Shown one piece after another: positions 1 to 8,635 of a DNA stretch of 64,000 nucleotides. Where the stretch lies: the NCBI RefSeq assembly GCF_000714935.1, contig NZ_JMIR01000017.1, positions 26,676 through 90,675 on the forward strand. Direction: 5' to 3'. The stretch comes from Tumebacillus flagellatus (lineage in GTDB: Bacteria; Bacillota; Bacilli; Tumebacillales; Tumebacillaceae). The notes under the pieces are model-generated. The model did not search any database. It had not been told where the DNA came from and saw only the letters and a program-made list of their open reading frames with translations. The translations under genes were made by a program, and so were the position numbers. How positions within the stretch are numbered: position 1 is the stretch's first letter; every line of letters starts with the position of its first letter.

Positions 1-128
1 CGGCGGACGGGTCGACGGATCAGAAAAAAACCTACCGCTATACGCAAGGGGAGCACGCGGTTGATGTTACGCTCGTCTATGCGGAAGGCAGGGGTTGGGT
101 TGTGGATGCGATTCAGCCGGTGAAGTAG
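1..128 (+). CDS. C-terminal end of an unidentified protein (truncated by window edge)
   Basis: Reading frame 3 is open from the window edge to a TAG at 126-128 and encodes about 41 residues ending in ...VDAIQPVK. The segment alternates polar and hydrophobic residues (YRYTQGEHAVDVTLVYAEG, then GWVVDAIQP), which suggests beta strands at the end of an extracytoplasmic or soluble domain. A terminator follows at once, so this is the last gene of its unit. Too little remains to assign a family. Confidence 0.6.
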   Translation, partial: ADGSTDQKKTYRYTQGEHAVDVTLVYAEGRGWVVDAIQPVK

Positions 129-147
129 GGAACTGTTCATCATGTTG

Positions 148-182
148 AAAAAAAGCGCTCTCGTGAAGGGGCGCTTTTTTTC
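148..182 (+). terminator. Rho-independent terminator
   Basis: Inverted repeat AAAAGCGC (151-158) / GCGCTTTT (171-178) followed by a T run. It closes the truncated upstream gene and separates it from the thiamine riboswitch. Confidence 0.8.
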
Positions 183-242
183 TCCTTTACAAACTCTTCG
201 TCCCAGGACTACAATGAGATCGTACCAAATTGAATACGAGCA

Positions 243-334
243 GTTGCTAGGGGTGCCGAAAGTATGGCTGAGAGGCGTAAGGAGCGCCAACCCTCTGAAC
301 TCGATCCTGGGTAATACCGGCGTGAGGAAGTGAC
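243..334 (+). ncRNA. TPP riboswitch (THI element)
   Basis: The conserved THI-box elements occur in order: GGGGTGCCG (250-258), CTGAGAGG (268-275), ACCCTCTGAACTCGATCCTGG (about 290-310), then GGTAATACCGGCGTGAGGAAG (310-330). A P1 stem can form between GTTGCT (243-248) and AGTGAC (329-334) with GU pairs. It lies upstream of ykoEDC, a transporter set known to be under TPP control in Bacilli. Binding of thiamine pyrophosphate is expected to lower expression. Confidence 0.93.
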
Positions 335-410
335 GGAGACTGCGACGGCATGTGCGAGCGGAAGACCCGCGGCATGTGTTTGTCGAATGATGTCTGCCAC
401 CAAACAACCA

Positions 411-443
411 ATCTTCTGCCGGGTGCCGGGAGGGGATTTTTTT
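411..443 (+). terminator. Putative riboswitch expression platform (terminator)
   Basis: A GU-containing stem CTTCT.CC (413-420) / GG.AGGGG (about 427-435) is followed by seven T residues (437-443), between the TPP aptamer and the ykoE ribosome binding site. A transcription-attenuating terminator is the natural reading. The competing antiterminator was not resolved by eye. Confidence 0.5.
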
Positions 444-485
444 ATGCAAATGTTCGGTTCCAACAAATGAAGGGGGTAATGAGAC

Positions 486-1073
486 ATGAAGACTAGTCGT
501 GTCGCAAACTTCAGAGAGATTATGATCACCGTCATCCTGTCGATGATCTGCGGGGTCGCGTATTTTGGATGGGGCTTTTTGTACAACGTGTTGGACACCG
601 CACTGCCGGGTTCGTCCGAACTGATCTACGGACTCTGGTTCGTCGCTTCGATCCTCACCGCGTACATCGTGCAAAAGCCGGGCATCGCGATGCTTTCTGA
701 AGTCGCAGCATCGTTTGTGGAAATGATCTTCGGAGGCCAATGGGGCTTGAGCACCCTCGTGTTCGGCTTGATCCAAGGCGCTGCCGCTGAACTGATCTTT
801 GCGGGATTCCGCTACCGTACGTTCAACATGGGCACCGTCATCCTCGCCGGGATGGCGTCGGCGGCTGCAAGCTTGCCGATTGACTGGTACCAAGGCTACA
901 TCAGCGACGTCACCACGGGCGTGCTCCTTCTCAAAATCGTCCTGCGCCTGATCTCCGGCGCGATTTTTGCGGGCGTGCTCGGCAAAGTCGTCGGCGATCT
1001 GCTCGCCAAAACGGGCGTTCTGAACTCCTACCAAGTGGTCCGTTCCAAGTTGGACCGCGGGCCGTCTTTCTAA
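486..1073 (+). CDS. ykoE: ECF transporter substrate-binding (S) component, thiamine/HMP type
   Basis: 195-residue membrane protein with about six hydrophobic segments, as expected for an S component. It captures a thiamine precursor (hydroxymethylpyrimidine) or thiamine in the membrane and docks onto the ATPase/permease module encoded just downstream. The TPP riboswitch upstream and the following double-ATPase and T-component genes give the YkoE-D-C arrangement. The ATG at 486 follows GAAGGGGGTAATGAGAC, a good ribosome binding site. The family match comes from overall architecture and context; substrate specificity is inferred from the riboswitch. Confidence 0.9.
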   Translation: MKTSRVANFREIMITVILSMICGVAYFGWGFLYNVLDTALPGSSELIYGLWFVASILTAYIVQKPGIAMLSEVAASFVEMIFGGQWGLSTLVFGLIQGAAAELIFAGFRYRTFNMGTVILAGMASAAASLPIDWYQGYISDVTTGVLLLKIVLRLISGAIFAGVLGKVVGDLLAKTGVLNSYQVVRSKLDRGPSF

Positions 1074-2705
1074 ATGAATACGTTGATGCAAAAGACACCC
1101 TTTCTCGCATGCGTTGGGGTGTCTGTGCAGTTTTTTGACCGCGATGCGCCCGTGTTGCGGGAAATGAACGTCTCGATTGAACGAAATCAAGCGGTGCTCC
1201 TGCTCGGCCCGTCCGGCTCGGGCAAGAGCACGCTGTTGCAAGTGCTGTCCGGCATCATCCCGCGCTCCATCGAAGCGTGGTTCAAAGGCACCGTCACCCG
1301 CCCGGATTCGGTCGGCGTGATGTTTCAAGACCCGGACGCGCAATTTTGCATGTTGACGGTGGAGGACGAGTTGGCGTTCTCCCTTGAAAACCGCTCGGTG
1401 CCGCGCGAACAGATGCGTGCCGTCATCGAAAAAGCGATGCGCGACGTCCGCCTCGACATTCCGCTCTCCACCCCGATCCGCGAACTTTCCGGCGGCCTGA
1501 AACAGCGCTTGGCGCTCGCCTGCTTGCTGGCGCTCGAACCCGAGGTGCTGTTCGTCGACGAGCCGACCGCGCAACTGGACCCGCTGAATACACAGCTCGT
1601 CCTCGACGACCTTCGCCGCTTGCACGGGCAGAAAACCCTCGTGCTCATCGAGCACAAGCTCGACGGCGTGATCGAATGGGTCGACCGCGTGCTGCTGTTT
1701 AACGCGGAGGGCCGGATCGTGGCGGACGGCGCGCCGCTGGACGTGGTGCGCGAACAGGCGGAGATGATTCGGGAGTCCGGCATCTGGACGCCGAAACTCT
1801 GGCCGGTGACGTGGGAGCAACTGCTCGCACCCGTGCCGCATCCGCTCGCCGAACGCTTGCAAACCCAACTCGCCACCGGAAAAAAACAAACAGCCCGCCC
1901 CGCCGCAGACGCTCCGATCCTCGACATCCGCGACGCCGGGCTGCGTTATAAAAACGGCCACGTCGTCTGGCAAGGTCTCAACGCGAGCATCCAGCCCGGC
2001 GAGTGGGTCGCCATCCTCGGACCCAACGGGGCGGGCAAGAGCACGTTTTTGAAAATGGTCGGCGGGTTGATCGAGCCGACGCAAGGGAACGTGCAGTTGA
2101 AAGGCAAAGACGTGAGCCGCTACAAAACGCCGGAGTTGTACGATACGGTGGGCTTCGTGTTCCAGAATCCGGAGCATCAGTTTATCGCCGACACGGTGTT
2201 TGAGGAAGCGGCGTTCGGCGGCAAGGTCGCCGGATGGCCGCAAGAGCGGATTGAGCGGGAGGCGACGCAGTTGCTGGCCGACTTCCGCTTGCAGGAGTTG
2301 CGGGACAAAAACCCGTTCACCCTGTCGCAAGGGCAGAAGCGCAGGTTGAGCGTCGCGGGGATGCTGTTGAAGCGCCAAGACGTGCTGTTGCTCGATGAGC
2401 CGACGTTCGGGCAAGATGCCGCGACGACGGCGGAGTTGTTGCAGAGAATGCAGGAGCGCAACGAGGCGGGGACGACGATTCTCATGGCGACGCATGACGT
2501 GGAGTTGGTGGCGGAGCATGCGTCCCGCGTGTTGGTGATCGGGGAAGGCGGTTTGCTGTTCGACGGGTCGCCGCATGACTTGTTCTCTCAGCCGGAGCTT
2601 TTGGAAAAAGCCTCGCTCACAGCACCGCTGGCGTATGAGTACCGGCAGCGAATTCTAGATGCAGGTCAAAAGGAAAAGGTCGAGGAGGGAAGCCTGAGTG
2701 TCTAG
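1074..2705 (+). CDS. ykoD: ECF transporter duplicated ATPase (thiamine/HMP uptake)
   Basis: 543 residues with two fused ABC ATPase domains. The first has Walker A GPSGSGKST, signature LSGGLKQRL and Walker B VLFVDEP; the second has GPNGAGKST, LSQGQKRRL and VLLLDEP. It energises vitamin uptake with YkoE and YkoC. The start codon follows the ykoE stop directly (1071-1073) with no clear ribosome binding site of its own, so translational coupling is likely. Two ATPase domains in one chain, rather than separate EcfA and EcfA' proteins, is typical of YkoD. Confidence 0.92.
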   Translation: MNTLMQKTPFLACVGVSVQFFDRDAPVLREMNVSIERNQAVLLLGPSGSGKSTLLQVLSGIIPRSIEAWFKGTVTRPDSVGVMFQDPDAQFCMLTVEDELAFSLENRSVPREQMRAVIEKAMRDVRLDIPLSTPIRELSGGLKQRLALACLLALEPEVLFVDEPTAQLDPLNTQLVLDDLRRLHGQKTLVLIEHKLDGVIEWVDRVLLFNAEGRIVADGAPLDVVREQAEMIRESGIWTPKLWPVTWEQLLAPVPHPLAERLQTQLATGKKQTARPAADAPILDIRDAGLRYKNGHVVWQGLNASIQPGEWVAILGPNGAGKSTFLKMVGGLIEPTQGNVQLKGKDVSRYKTPELYDTVGFVFQNPEHQFIADTVFEEAAFGGKVAGWPQERIEREATQLLADFRLQELRDKNPFTLSQGQKRRLSVAGMLLKRQDVLLLDEPTFGQDAATTAELLQRMQERNEAGTTILMATHDVELVAEHASRVLVIGEGGLLFDGSPHDLFSQPELLEKASLTAPLAYEYRQRILDAGQKEKVEEGSLSV

Positions 2706-3483
2706 TTCATACACGGCGGGGCACGTGCATCCGTCCTCGGCCAAGAGCCTCGTCGCCCGCGTCAACCCGTCGGTGAAGCTGCTCTTGCACCTGCTCTGCA
2801 TGCTCGTGTTCATCTTCGTCCACGACCCGAAGACCGCGTGCGCTCTGATGGCAATCCCGATGCTGCTCTCCGTGACCGCCGCCCGCATCCCGGTCTGGAC
2901 GTTCGTTAAACGGTTGTCGCCGTTCCTGATTCTCTTCCTCTCCACCACGTGGATTCTCGCCGCCTACGGCAAAGGCGAGACCGTCTGGTGGCACGGCGGC
3001 ATCATCACGATCACGGAGGAAGGGCTGGTCAAAGGCCTGAACATCGGCTTGCGGATGCTCGGGTTCGTCGCGTACGGCGCGTTGTTCGCGATGACCACCG
3101 ACGTCACGCTGCTCGCCTTGAGCTTCATGCAACAGCTCAAACTCCCGCCGAAAATCGGGTATGCCCTGCTTGCGGGATTTCGCTTCCTCCCGATGTTCCG
3201 CGAAGAGTACGAGCAGATCAAGTCGGCGCACCGCGTCCGCGGCGTCGCCCGCGTGCCGGGATTGCGCGGCAAACTCCAAGCGTTCACCCGCTACACGATC
3301 CCGCTGCTCGCCCAAGGCATCCGCAAAGCAGAACGCGTCGCCATTGCGCTCGAAGCCCGCGGATTTGACGGCTCGCGCAACCGCACGTACTACCGCGAGC
3401 TGAAACCGGGCATCTATGACGCCGCGTACTTTGTCCTCTTGCTGGCGATGCACACCGTCGTCTGGTACTGCTTCATGCGCTAA
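2698..3483 (+). CDS. ykoC: ECF transporter transmembrane (T) component
   Basis: 261-residue EcfT-type permease with hydrophobic N-terminal segments and the characteristic cytoplasmic coupling region, seen as FREEYEQIKSAHRVRG and KAERVAIALEARGFDG with the A-R-G signatures that contact the ATPases. It starts with GTG at 2698, overlapping the ykoD stop by 8 nt, behind GAGGAGGG. It completes the riboswitch-controlled transporter. A terminator follows. Confidence 0.9.
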   Translation: MSSSYTAGHVHPSSAKSLVARVNPSVKLLLHLLCMLVFIFVHDPKTACALMAIPMLLSVTAARIPVWTFVKRLSPFLILFLSTTWILAAYGKGETVWWHGGIITITEEGLVKGLNIGLRMLGFVAYGALFAMTTDVTLLALSFMQQLKLPPKIGYALLAGFRFLPMFREEYEQIKSAHRVRGVARVPGLRGKLQAFTRYTIPLLAQGIRKAERVAIALEARGFDGSRNRTYYRELKPGIYDAAYFVLLLAMHTVVWYCFMR

Positions 3484-3497
3484 CAAAATAACAAAAA

Positions 3498-3530
3498 GAG
3501 AGCGCCTTTACCGGTCGCTCTCTTTCTTTT
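3498..3530 (+). terminator. Rho-independent terminator after ykoEDC
   Basis: GAGAGCG (3498-3504) pairs with CGCTCTC (3516-3522), followed by TTTCTTTTT. Confidence 0.85.
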
Positions 3531-3587
3531 TCCCAACATCTGGGGTACAATGATCTCTTGCCCAAAATCAAGGAGGTGCCCCACCCG

Positions 3588-4472
3588 ATGAACCCGCGCA
3601 AAGGAATTCTGCTCAACGTCCTCTCGATTTGCTTCATGGCATTTTCACCCGTACTCAACAAAACCGCCATCTCCGGCGGTCACATCTCGGTCACGAAAGC
3701 GGCGTTTCTGAACATCGCCTACTCGCTGCTGCTCGGCTTCGTGCTCGCCGTCATCCGCAAGCAGAAACTCCGCTTCGTCCGCAACAAAGCGATGCTCATC
3801 GTCGGCTTCACCAACGCCGCCGGACTGATTCTCATGTACATCGCACTCGACATGATCGGGCCGGTGACCCTCGGGTTTCTGGGGCGTTTTTACCTCATCT
3901 TCACGCTGTTGCTCTCCGTGGTGATTCTCAAGGAGCGCATCACGTCCCGCGAGTGGGGCTTGATTGCGCTGGCGATTGCGGGGCTGTTTCTCTTCCAAGC
4001 GCAGGGCGGGCTCACCATCTCCTCGTGGGCGGGCGTGGGCATCGCGATGGCGTATACGTTTTTCTTCTCGCTGACGAACATCACCGTCAAGCTTGTGGTC
4101 AAGGATGTGGATTCGAACTCGATCCTGTTTTCCAACAACGTGATCACCATCTGCTTTCTCCTCGTCTACGCGCTGTGCACCGGCGAAGGCAACTTGCAGC
4201 ACCTCGACGTCTCCGGTGCGGGGATGATCTTCGTCTCCGCGTTCTGCGCGAACTTCATGGGCATGCTGCTGTATTACGAAGGCATCAAATACATCGAATT
4301 TTCAAAAGCGAACGTCATCCGCTCTTCCGGCGTCCTGCTCTCGGCGGCGATTGCGTATCCGTTTTACCCCGTCCATCTGACGCTCGCCAACATCCTCGGC
4401 GCGGCGATCCTGCTCGGCTCTGTTATCTCCCTGAACCAAACGCCTAAGAAAAAACAAAACATCGCCGCGTGA
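3588..4472 (+). CDS. DMT (EamA) family transporter
   Basis: 294 residues, about ten hydrophobic segments arranged as two EamA repeats, typical of drug/metabolite transporters. The tandem layout shows in the two related halves (GFLGRFYLIFTLLLSVVILKERI in the first half and an equivalent late segment in the second). The ATG at 3588 is chosen because AAGGAGGTG (3570-3578) sits 9 nt upstream; an upstream TTG in frame would put that site inside the gene. Substrate unknown. Monocistronic, with terminators on both sides. Confidence 0.85.
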   Translation: MNPRKGILLNVLSICFMAFSPVLNKTAISGGHISVTKAAFLNIAYSLLLGFVLAVIRKQKLRFVRNKAMLIVGFTNAAGLILMYIALDMIGPVTLGFLGRFYLIFTLLLSVVILKERITSREWGLIALAIAGLFLFQAQGGLTISSWAGVGIAMAYTFFFSLTNITVKLVVKDVDSNSILFSNNVITICFLLVYALCTGEGNLQHLDVSGAGMIFVSAFCANFMGMLLYYEGIKYIEFSKANVIRSSGVLLSAAIAYPFYPVHLTLANILGAAILLGSVISLNQTPKKKQNIAA

Positions 4473-4490
4473 GCTGCCTAAGCCTCCTAA

Positions 4491-4523
4491 GCCGCAAAAA
4501 AGCCGCAAAAAAGCCGCAAAAAA
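4491..4523 (+). repeat. Three tandem 11-bp repeats
   Basis: The unit GCCGCAAAAAA occurs three times head to tail (4491-4501, 4502-4512, 4513-4523) directly before a terminator stem that begins with the same GCCG. It probably arose by slippage of the terminator arm. Confidence 0.9.
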
Positions 4524-4558
4524 GCCGCCCCCAACCGGAGGACGGCTTCTCTTTTTTC
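4520..4558. terminator. Bidirectional terminator between the DMT gene and sodA
   Basis: AAGCCG (4522-4527) pairs with CGGCTT (4543-4548), with A-rich sequence on the left and T-rich on the right, so it can serve both convergent genes. Confidence 0.75.
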
Positions 4559-4568
4559 AAAAACGAAC

Positions 4569-5177
4569 TTACTTCGCAGCTGCGAAACGCTTCGCCACTT
4601 CGTCCCAGTTGACGACGTTGAAGAACGCGTTCATGTAGTCCGGGCGCTTGTTTTGGTACTTGAGGTAGTACGCATGTTCCCAAACGTCCATGCCGAGGAT
4701 CGGGGTTTTGCCTTCCATCAGCGGGGAGTCTTGGTTCGGGGTGGAGGTGACAGCGAGTTTGCCGCCGTCCACGATCAGCCATGCCCAGCCGGAACCGAAG
4801 CGGGTTGCGCCTGCTTTGGTGAACTCCGCTTTGAAGTTGTCGAAGGAGCCGAATGCGGAGTTGATCGCATCCGCCAGTTCGCCGGACGGAGCGCCGCCGC
4901 CGTTCGGGGACATGACTTCCCAGAACAGGGTGTGGTTTGCATGGCCTCCGCCGTTGTTGCGAACCGCGCCGCGGATGTTTTCCGGAACTGCGTCGAGGTT
5001 TGCGATCAGCTCTTCGATGGACTTGGAAGCGAGATCTGCATGACCTTCGAGAGCCGCGTTGAGGTTGTTCACGTAGGTCGCATGGTGGCGATCGTGGTGG
5101 ATCTCCATGGTTTGCGCGTCGATGTGCGGCTCAAGAGCGTCAAACGCGTACGGAAGTGCCGGCAGTTGATGTGCCAT
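4569..5177 (-). CDS. sodA: Superoxide dismutase, Mn/Fe type
   Basis: 202 residues, full length. It converts superoxide to oxygen and hydrogen peroxide. The metal ligands are visible as His27 (MEIHHDRHH), His82 ([11 protein letters not shown]), Asp164 and His168 (DVWEHAYY). The NQDSPL segment places the active-site Gln in the position usual for Mn enzymes, so manganese is favoured but not proven. It has its own promoter (TTGGCA-N17-TATGAT) and a TAGGAGGAATTCGAA ribosome binding region before ATG 5177. Confidence 0.95.
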   Translation of the reverse strand: MAHQLPALPYAFDALEPHIDAQTMEIHHDRHHATYVNNLNAALEGHADLASKSIEELIANLDAVPENIRGAVRNNGGGHANHTLFWEVMSPNGGGAPSGELADAINSAFGSFDNFKAEFTKAGATRFGSGWAWLIVDGGKLAVTSTPNQDSPLMEGKTPILGMDVWEHAYYLKYQNKRPDYMNAFFNVVNWDEVAKRFAAAK

Positions 5178-5222
5178 TTCGAATTCCTCCTATGTAGAGA
5201 CAGAGTTTTTATACATAGATAT

Positions 5223-5251
5223 ATCATAACTTACTTAGGCAGGGATGCCAA
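5223..5251 (-). promoter_or_regulatory. Sigma-A type promoter of sodA
   Basis: On the minus strand TTGGCA (5251-5246), a 17-nt spacer and TATGAT (5228-5223), about 45 nt ahead of the start codon. Confidence 0.75.
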
Positions 5252-5312
5252 GATTTTTTTCCAATCCCCCCGCACTAGGATACTCAGGCGGCATTCAGTT
5301 CATACATCCGAG

Positions 5313-5900
5313 TCACGCGTTCAGCCCGTTGAACAGATAGTGAATCTTCGTCTGAAAAATTTCCTCGATCGGCCACTGGCCTTCCGCCAGCACCCAGTCG
5401 TTGACGGCGTGCAGGTAGATGTTCTCGATCATGTTGCCCGCGATGATCGGGTCGATCGACTCCCGCAGCACGCCGCGCTCTTGGCCCGCTTCGAGGATGT
5501 CGGCGAACAAGTTGCGCAGCGAACGGATGTCGCCCTGGATCACCGCCGACGGCGTGTTCAGCGAAGACTTGATGAAGATGCGCACGAGCGGCAAGTTCTC
5601 GCGGTTCGTCGTCATTGCAATTTCAAAAATCTCCATGATCTTCTGCTCGCACGTCAAGTCCGGGCGATCCCATTCACTTCGCCGCTCGATGACTTCTTCC
5701 AACGGCTCTTGGCCCCAGTGCGCGAGAATCGCTTCCTTAGTAGGGAAGTGTAAAAACACCGTCCCGCGCGCGACGTCGGCGTGCTCGGCGATCATGTCGA
5801 TGGTGGTGGCGTCGTAGCCGCGCTCTTGGAACAATTTCATGGCGGCGGTGAAAATTTTGGTGCGCGTCTCTTGTTTTTTGCGCTCACGTCGTGTTGGCAT
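5313..5900 (-). CDS. TetR/AcrR family transcriptional regulator
   Basis: 195 residues. The N-terminal helix-turn-helix is clear: TRTKIFTAAMKLFQERGYDATTIDMIAEHADVARGTVFLHFPTKEAIL. The rest is the helical ligand-binding domain. The start at 5900 (MPTRRERKK) follows GGGGAGGTC; an upstream in-frame ATG would add 39 non-homologous residues running into the promoter region. It is divergent from the FAD oxidoreductase at 6078, which it may control together with itself. Ligand unknown. Confidence 0.88.
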   Translation of the reverse strand: MPTRRERKKQETRTKIFTAAMKLFQERGYDATTIDMIAEHADVARGTVFLHFPTKEAILAHWGQEPLEEVIERRSEWDRPDLTCEQKIMEIFEIAMTTNRENLPLVRIFIKSSLNTPSAVIQGDIRSLRNLFADILEAGQERGVLRESIDPIIAGNMIENIYLHAVNDWVLAEGQWPIEEIFQTKIHYLFNGLNA

Positions 5901-5985
5901 GGATTGACCTCCCCTTCGGCATCCTACTCCCTGTATTTTACTAAAAAAATGTGCTGGACACACCCGTCGCTGTACGATTATCATG

Positions 5986-6016
5986 AATGTACTGAGTCCA
6001 AAATGTACTAAGTCCA
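5986..6016. promoter_or_regulatory. Direct-repeat operator candidate in the TetR/oxidoreductase intergenic region
   Basis: AATGTACTGAGTCCA (5986-6000) and AATGTACTAAGTCCA (6002-6016) are 15-bp copies with one mismatch, each centred on a small palindrome ACTNAGT. They lie between the divergent tetR and FAD oxidoreductase genes, a usual place for TetR operators. Confidence 0.5.
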
Positions 6017-6077
6017 TTATTAGTTTGGGTATTGCGACTTATACTAATATTTCGAGAAGACGGAAAACGGGGGGTCC

Positions 6078-7388
6078 ATGTTTCCCATGAAAAAAACAGC
6101 AGTGGTAATCGGCGGCGGTTTGGCCGGTTTGAGCGTGGCTGCGCGATTGGCGAAGAACGGCATGCACGTCAAATTGTTGGAGAAAGCGCCGAAGCTCGGC
6201 GGGCGTGCGGTGACGATTCCGCTCAAGGGCTTTAACTTCAACTTCGGGGCGCACGCGATCTACACGCGCGACTCGTCCTACATTCGCAAACTGGAACGGG
6301 AATTGGGCATCACGGTCAACTGGCGCGACTTCGACCCGAAGAAAGCCCGCTACGACCTCGGCGAAGAACTCACAGAGATGCCGGCGACGCTGGAAGGTCT
6401 CTACAAGACCAAAATTCTCTCGGCGACGACCGCCAAAGCCGCGTTTGCGATCGAAGTGATGAAGACGGTCTGCCTCTTGGAGCGCGGCGAAGAGGGCGTC
6501 TCGATCGGCGAATGGATGAAGCGCACGAAGAAGGCGCCGGAAGTGCAACAGCTGATGTTGCTGCTTGCCTCCTCGAACTTTTTCACCCAAGAGCCGGAGC
6601 GCATCCCGTCGACGGCGTTCTTCAAGTATTACCAGCGCATGTTCAAAACCTCCAAAGCGGTCGCGTACATCGCGGGCGGCTGGGAGAGCCTCGTCGCGGA
6701 GCTGGAGCGCGTCATCGTCCAGAACGGCTCGGAGATCGTGACCAAAGCGAAGATCGAACGCGTGCTGTTTGAAGGCAACCGCGTCAAAGCGGTGGAAACC
6801 TCGGAAGGGCTGATCGAGGGCGACGAGTTCGTGTTCGCGTGCCCGCCGAAGGAACTCGCCAAGATCTTCGAAGACACGCCGCTCGCCAATTCCATTGCTC
6901 CGTACTTGATGCAGCGCCCGAACACGGTGCTCGTCTACGACATCGGGCTGAAGTCCCGCATCGATTCGCCGTACACGTACATCTACGACAAACAGGCGAA
7001 AGTCTTCCTCACCGACATCTCGCACTACGACCCGGAATGCGTGCCGGAGGGCGGGCAATTGGTCCAAGCGATCGCCTACCTCAAGTCGGAGGAAGTCGGC
7101 GACCGCGAACACGCGCAAAAGCGCAAAGACGCGATCGAAGCGCTGTTTGACAAGCACCTGCCGGGCTGGCGCGACGAACTGGTCGCCAAGCGTTACACCG
7201 AGCGCGCCGCCGCGCAGGAAATCAAGGTCGAGGACGACCAGAAGCTGATGCCGGTGCAGTTCCACTCCTGCGCGAACGCCGTGTTTGCGGGAGACTGGGT
7301 GCAGGGCGTCGGGCAGCTTTCCGAGCTGTCGTTCTCGTCCGGCTGGGAAGCGGGCAACCGCGTGATGCACCGCGTGACGCTGTACTAA
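6078..7388 (+). CDS. FAD-dependent oxidoreductase (phytoene desaturase/protoporphyrinogen oxidase-like)
   Basis: 436 residues. The N-terminus holds the FAD-binding Rossmann motif VVIGGGLAGLSVAARLAKNG with the following LLEKAPKLGGRA (about residues 7-42), and the C-terminus holds the FAD-contacting VFAGDWVQGVG (about 409-419). This is the amine oxidase/phytoene desaturase superfamily. The substrate cannot be read from sequence, and no carotenoid or heme genes adjoin it. ATG 6078 and ATG 6087 are both possible: GGGGGG at 6069-6074 lies 3 nt from the first and 12 nt from the second. A strong terminator follows. Confidence 0.85.
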   Translation: MFPMKKTAVVIGGGLAGLSVAARLAKNGMHVKLLEKAPKLGGRAVTIPLKGFNFNFGAHAIYTRDSSYIRKLERELGITVNWRDFDPKKARYDLGEELTEMPATLEGLYKTKILSATTAKAAFAIEVMKTVCLLERGEEGVSIGEWMKRTKKAPEVQQLMLLLASSNFFTQEPERIPSTAFFKYYQRMFKTSKAVAYIAGGWESLVAELERVIVQNGSEIVTKAKIERVLFEGNRVKAVETSEGLIEGDEFVFACPPKELAKIFEDTPLANSIAPYLMQRPNTVLVYDIGLKSRIDSPYTYIYDKQAKVFLTDISHYDPECVPEGGQLVQAIAYLKSEEVGDREHAQKRKDAIEALFDKHLPGWRDELVAKRYTERAAAQEIKVEDDQKLMPVQFHSCANAVFAGDWVQGVGQLSELSFSSGWEAGNRVMHRVTLY

Positions 7389-7403
7389 TTTTGTGCGCAG
7401 ACA

Positions 7404-7447
7404 GAAAACACCCTCCGTTCGACTGGTTAACGGAGGGTGTTTTTTTC
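7404..7447 (+). terminator. Rho-independent terminator
   Basis: ACACCCTCCGTT (7408-7419) pairs perfectly with AACGGAGGGTGT (7429-7440), followed by seven T. Confidence 0.92.
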
Positions 7448-7597
7448 TTCGCCCAGACCTGACTCATGACCCGCTGGTTGTGCTGTATCATATGTCCAGC
7501 GTGGGGGGATGGTTCGGCGGACTCAACCGGGAATCGAGATTTTTTCAGGAAAATAGGCTACAATAAGGCGATGAAGTTTTGGGAAAGGAGTCACGAC

Positions 7598-8581
7598 ATG
7601 GCTCAAACAGAATTCACGCGCACTCCCTTGCTGTGGGGTGATAAGCGCTATCATACGTGGAACTACCATCTGCGCGGGATCTTCGGCGAGAAGATCTTCA
7701 AAGTGCCGCTCGACGCCGGGTTTACCTGCCCGAACCGCGACGGCAACGTCGCAACGGGCGGTTGCACGTTCTGCTCGGCCCGCGGGTCGGGCGATTTCGC
7801 CGGCGACCAGACGGACGATCTCGTCACGCAATTTCATGATGTGCGCGAACGCATGCACAAGAAATGGCCCAAGGCGAAGTATCTCGGCTACTTCCAAGCG
7901 TACACGAACACGTACGCGCCGGTGGAAACCCTGCGCGAGTACTACGAGACGATCCTCCGGCAAGAGGACGTCGTCGGCCTCTCGATTGCCACCCGCCCGG
8001 ACTGCTTGCCGGACGATGTGGTCGAGTACCTTGCCGATCTGAACAAGCGGACGTATCTCTGGCTGGAGTTGGGTTTGCAGACGATGCACGAATCCACGGC
8101 GGAGACGATCAACCGCGCGCATGACTTCCAGACGTATCTCGATGCGGTGGAGCGCCTTCGCAAGCACGACATCAAGGTCTGTTCGCACATCATCTTGGGT
8201 CTGCCGGGCGAGACGGACGAGATGATGATGGAGACCGCCCGCGCCGTCGCCAAGATGGACGTGCAGGGGATCAAGATTCACCTGCTGCATCTGCTGAAGT
8301 ATACGCCGATGGTCAAGCAGTGGGAAGAGGGCATGGTGGAGTTTATCGACCAGGACCGCTACATCAAGTTGGTGTGCGACATGCTGGAAATTCTGCCGCC
8401 CGAGATGGTGATCCACCGCCTGACGGGCGATGGACCGCCGGACACGCTGATCGGCCCGCTGTGGAGCCTCGACAAGTGGTCGGTGCTCAACGGCATCGAC
8501 GCGGAGATGAAACGCCGCGACTCTTGGCAAGGAAAGTACTTCCAGCCGGAAACGGAAGAAGCAGCGGAACCACAAGCGTAA
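7598..8581 (+). CDS. mnmL: Radical SAM protein YtqA family (TIGR01212), tRNA wobble-uridine modification
   Basis: 327 residues. The radical SAM cysteines lie in CPNRDGNVATGGCTFC, the spacing of the YtqA/TIGR01212 family. In Bacillus subtilis ytqA and its neighbour ytqB are reported as mnmL and mnmM, which take part in making mnm5s2U34 in tRNA in bacteria lacking MnmC. The protein would act in the cytosol and carry a 4Fe-4S cluster. ATG 7598 follows GGAAAGGAG, so the longer in-frame extension to 7466 is not used. The mnmM homologue lies at 10079 in the same orientation, separated here by an inverted sigma-factor pair. Family assignment is firm; the exact reaction rests on the B. subtilis work. 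Confidence 0.88.
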   Translation: MAQTEFTRTPLLWGDKRYHTWNYHLRGIFGEKIFKVPLDAGFTCPNRDGNVATGGCTFCSARGSGDFAGDQTDDLVTQFHDVRERMHKKWPKAKYLGYFQAYTNTYAPVETLREYYETILRQEDVVGLSIATRPDCLPDDVVEYLADLNKRTYLWLELGLQTMHESTAETINRAHDFQTYLDAVERLRKHDIKVCSHIILGLPGETDEMMMETARAVAKMDVQGIKIHLLHLLKYTPMVKQWEEGMVEFIDQDRYIKLVCDMLEILPPEMVIHRLTGDGPPDTLIGPLWSLDKWSVLNGIDAEMKRRDSWQGKYFQPETEEAAEPQA

Positions 8582-8591
8582 GGAAAAAAGC

Positions 8592-8625
8592 GAGAACCCT
8601 CGGCGTGCCAAGGGTTCTCTTTTGC
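8592..8625 (+). terminator. Rho-independent terminator
   Basis: GAGAACCCT (8592-8600) pairs with AGGGTTCTC (8611-8619), followed by TTTTG. It separates the convergent mnmL and the regulator at 8636. Confidence 0.8.
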
Positions 8626-8635
8626 TTGTGGAAGA

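Noticed and set aside
4491..4523. Functional operator made of 11-bp repeats
   Set aside because: The repeats lie downstream of a stop codon and match the terminator arm; slippage is the simpler explanation.
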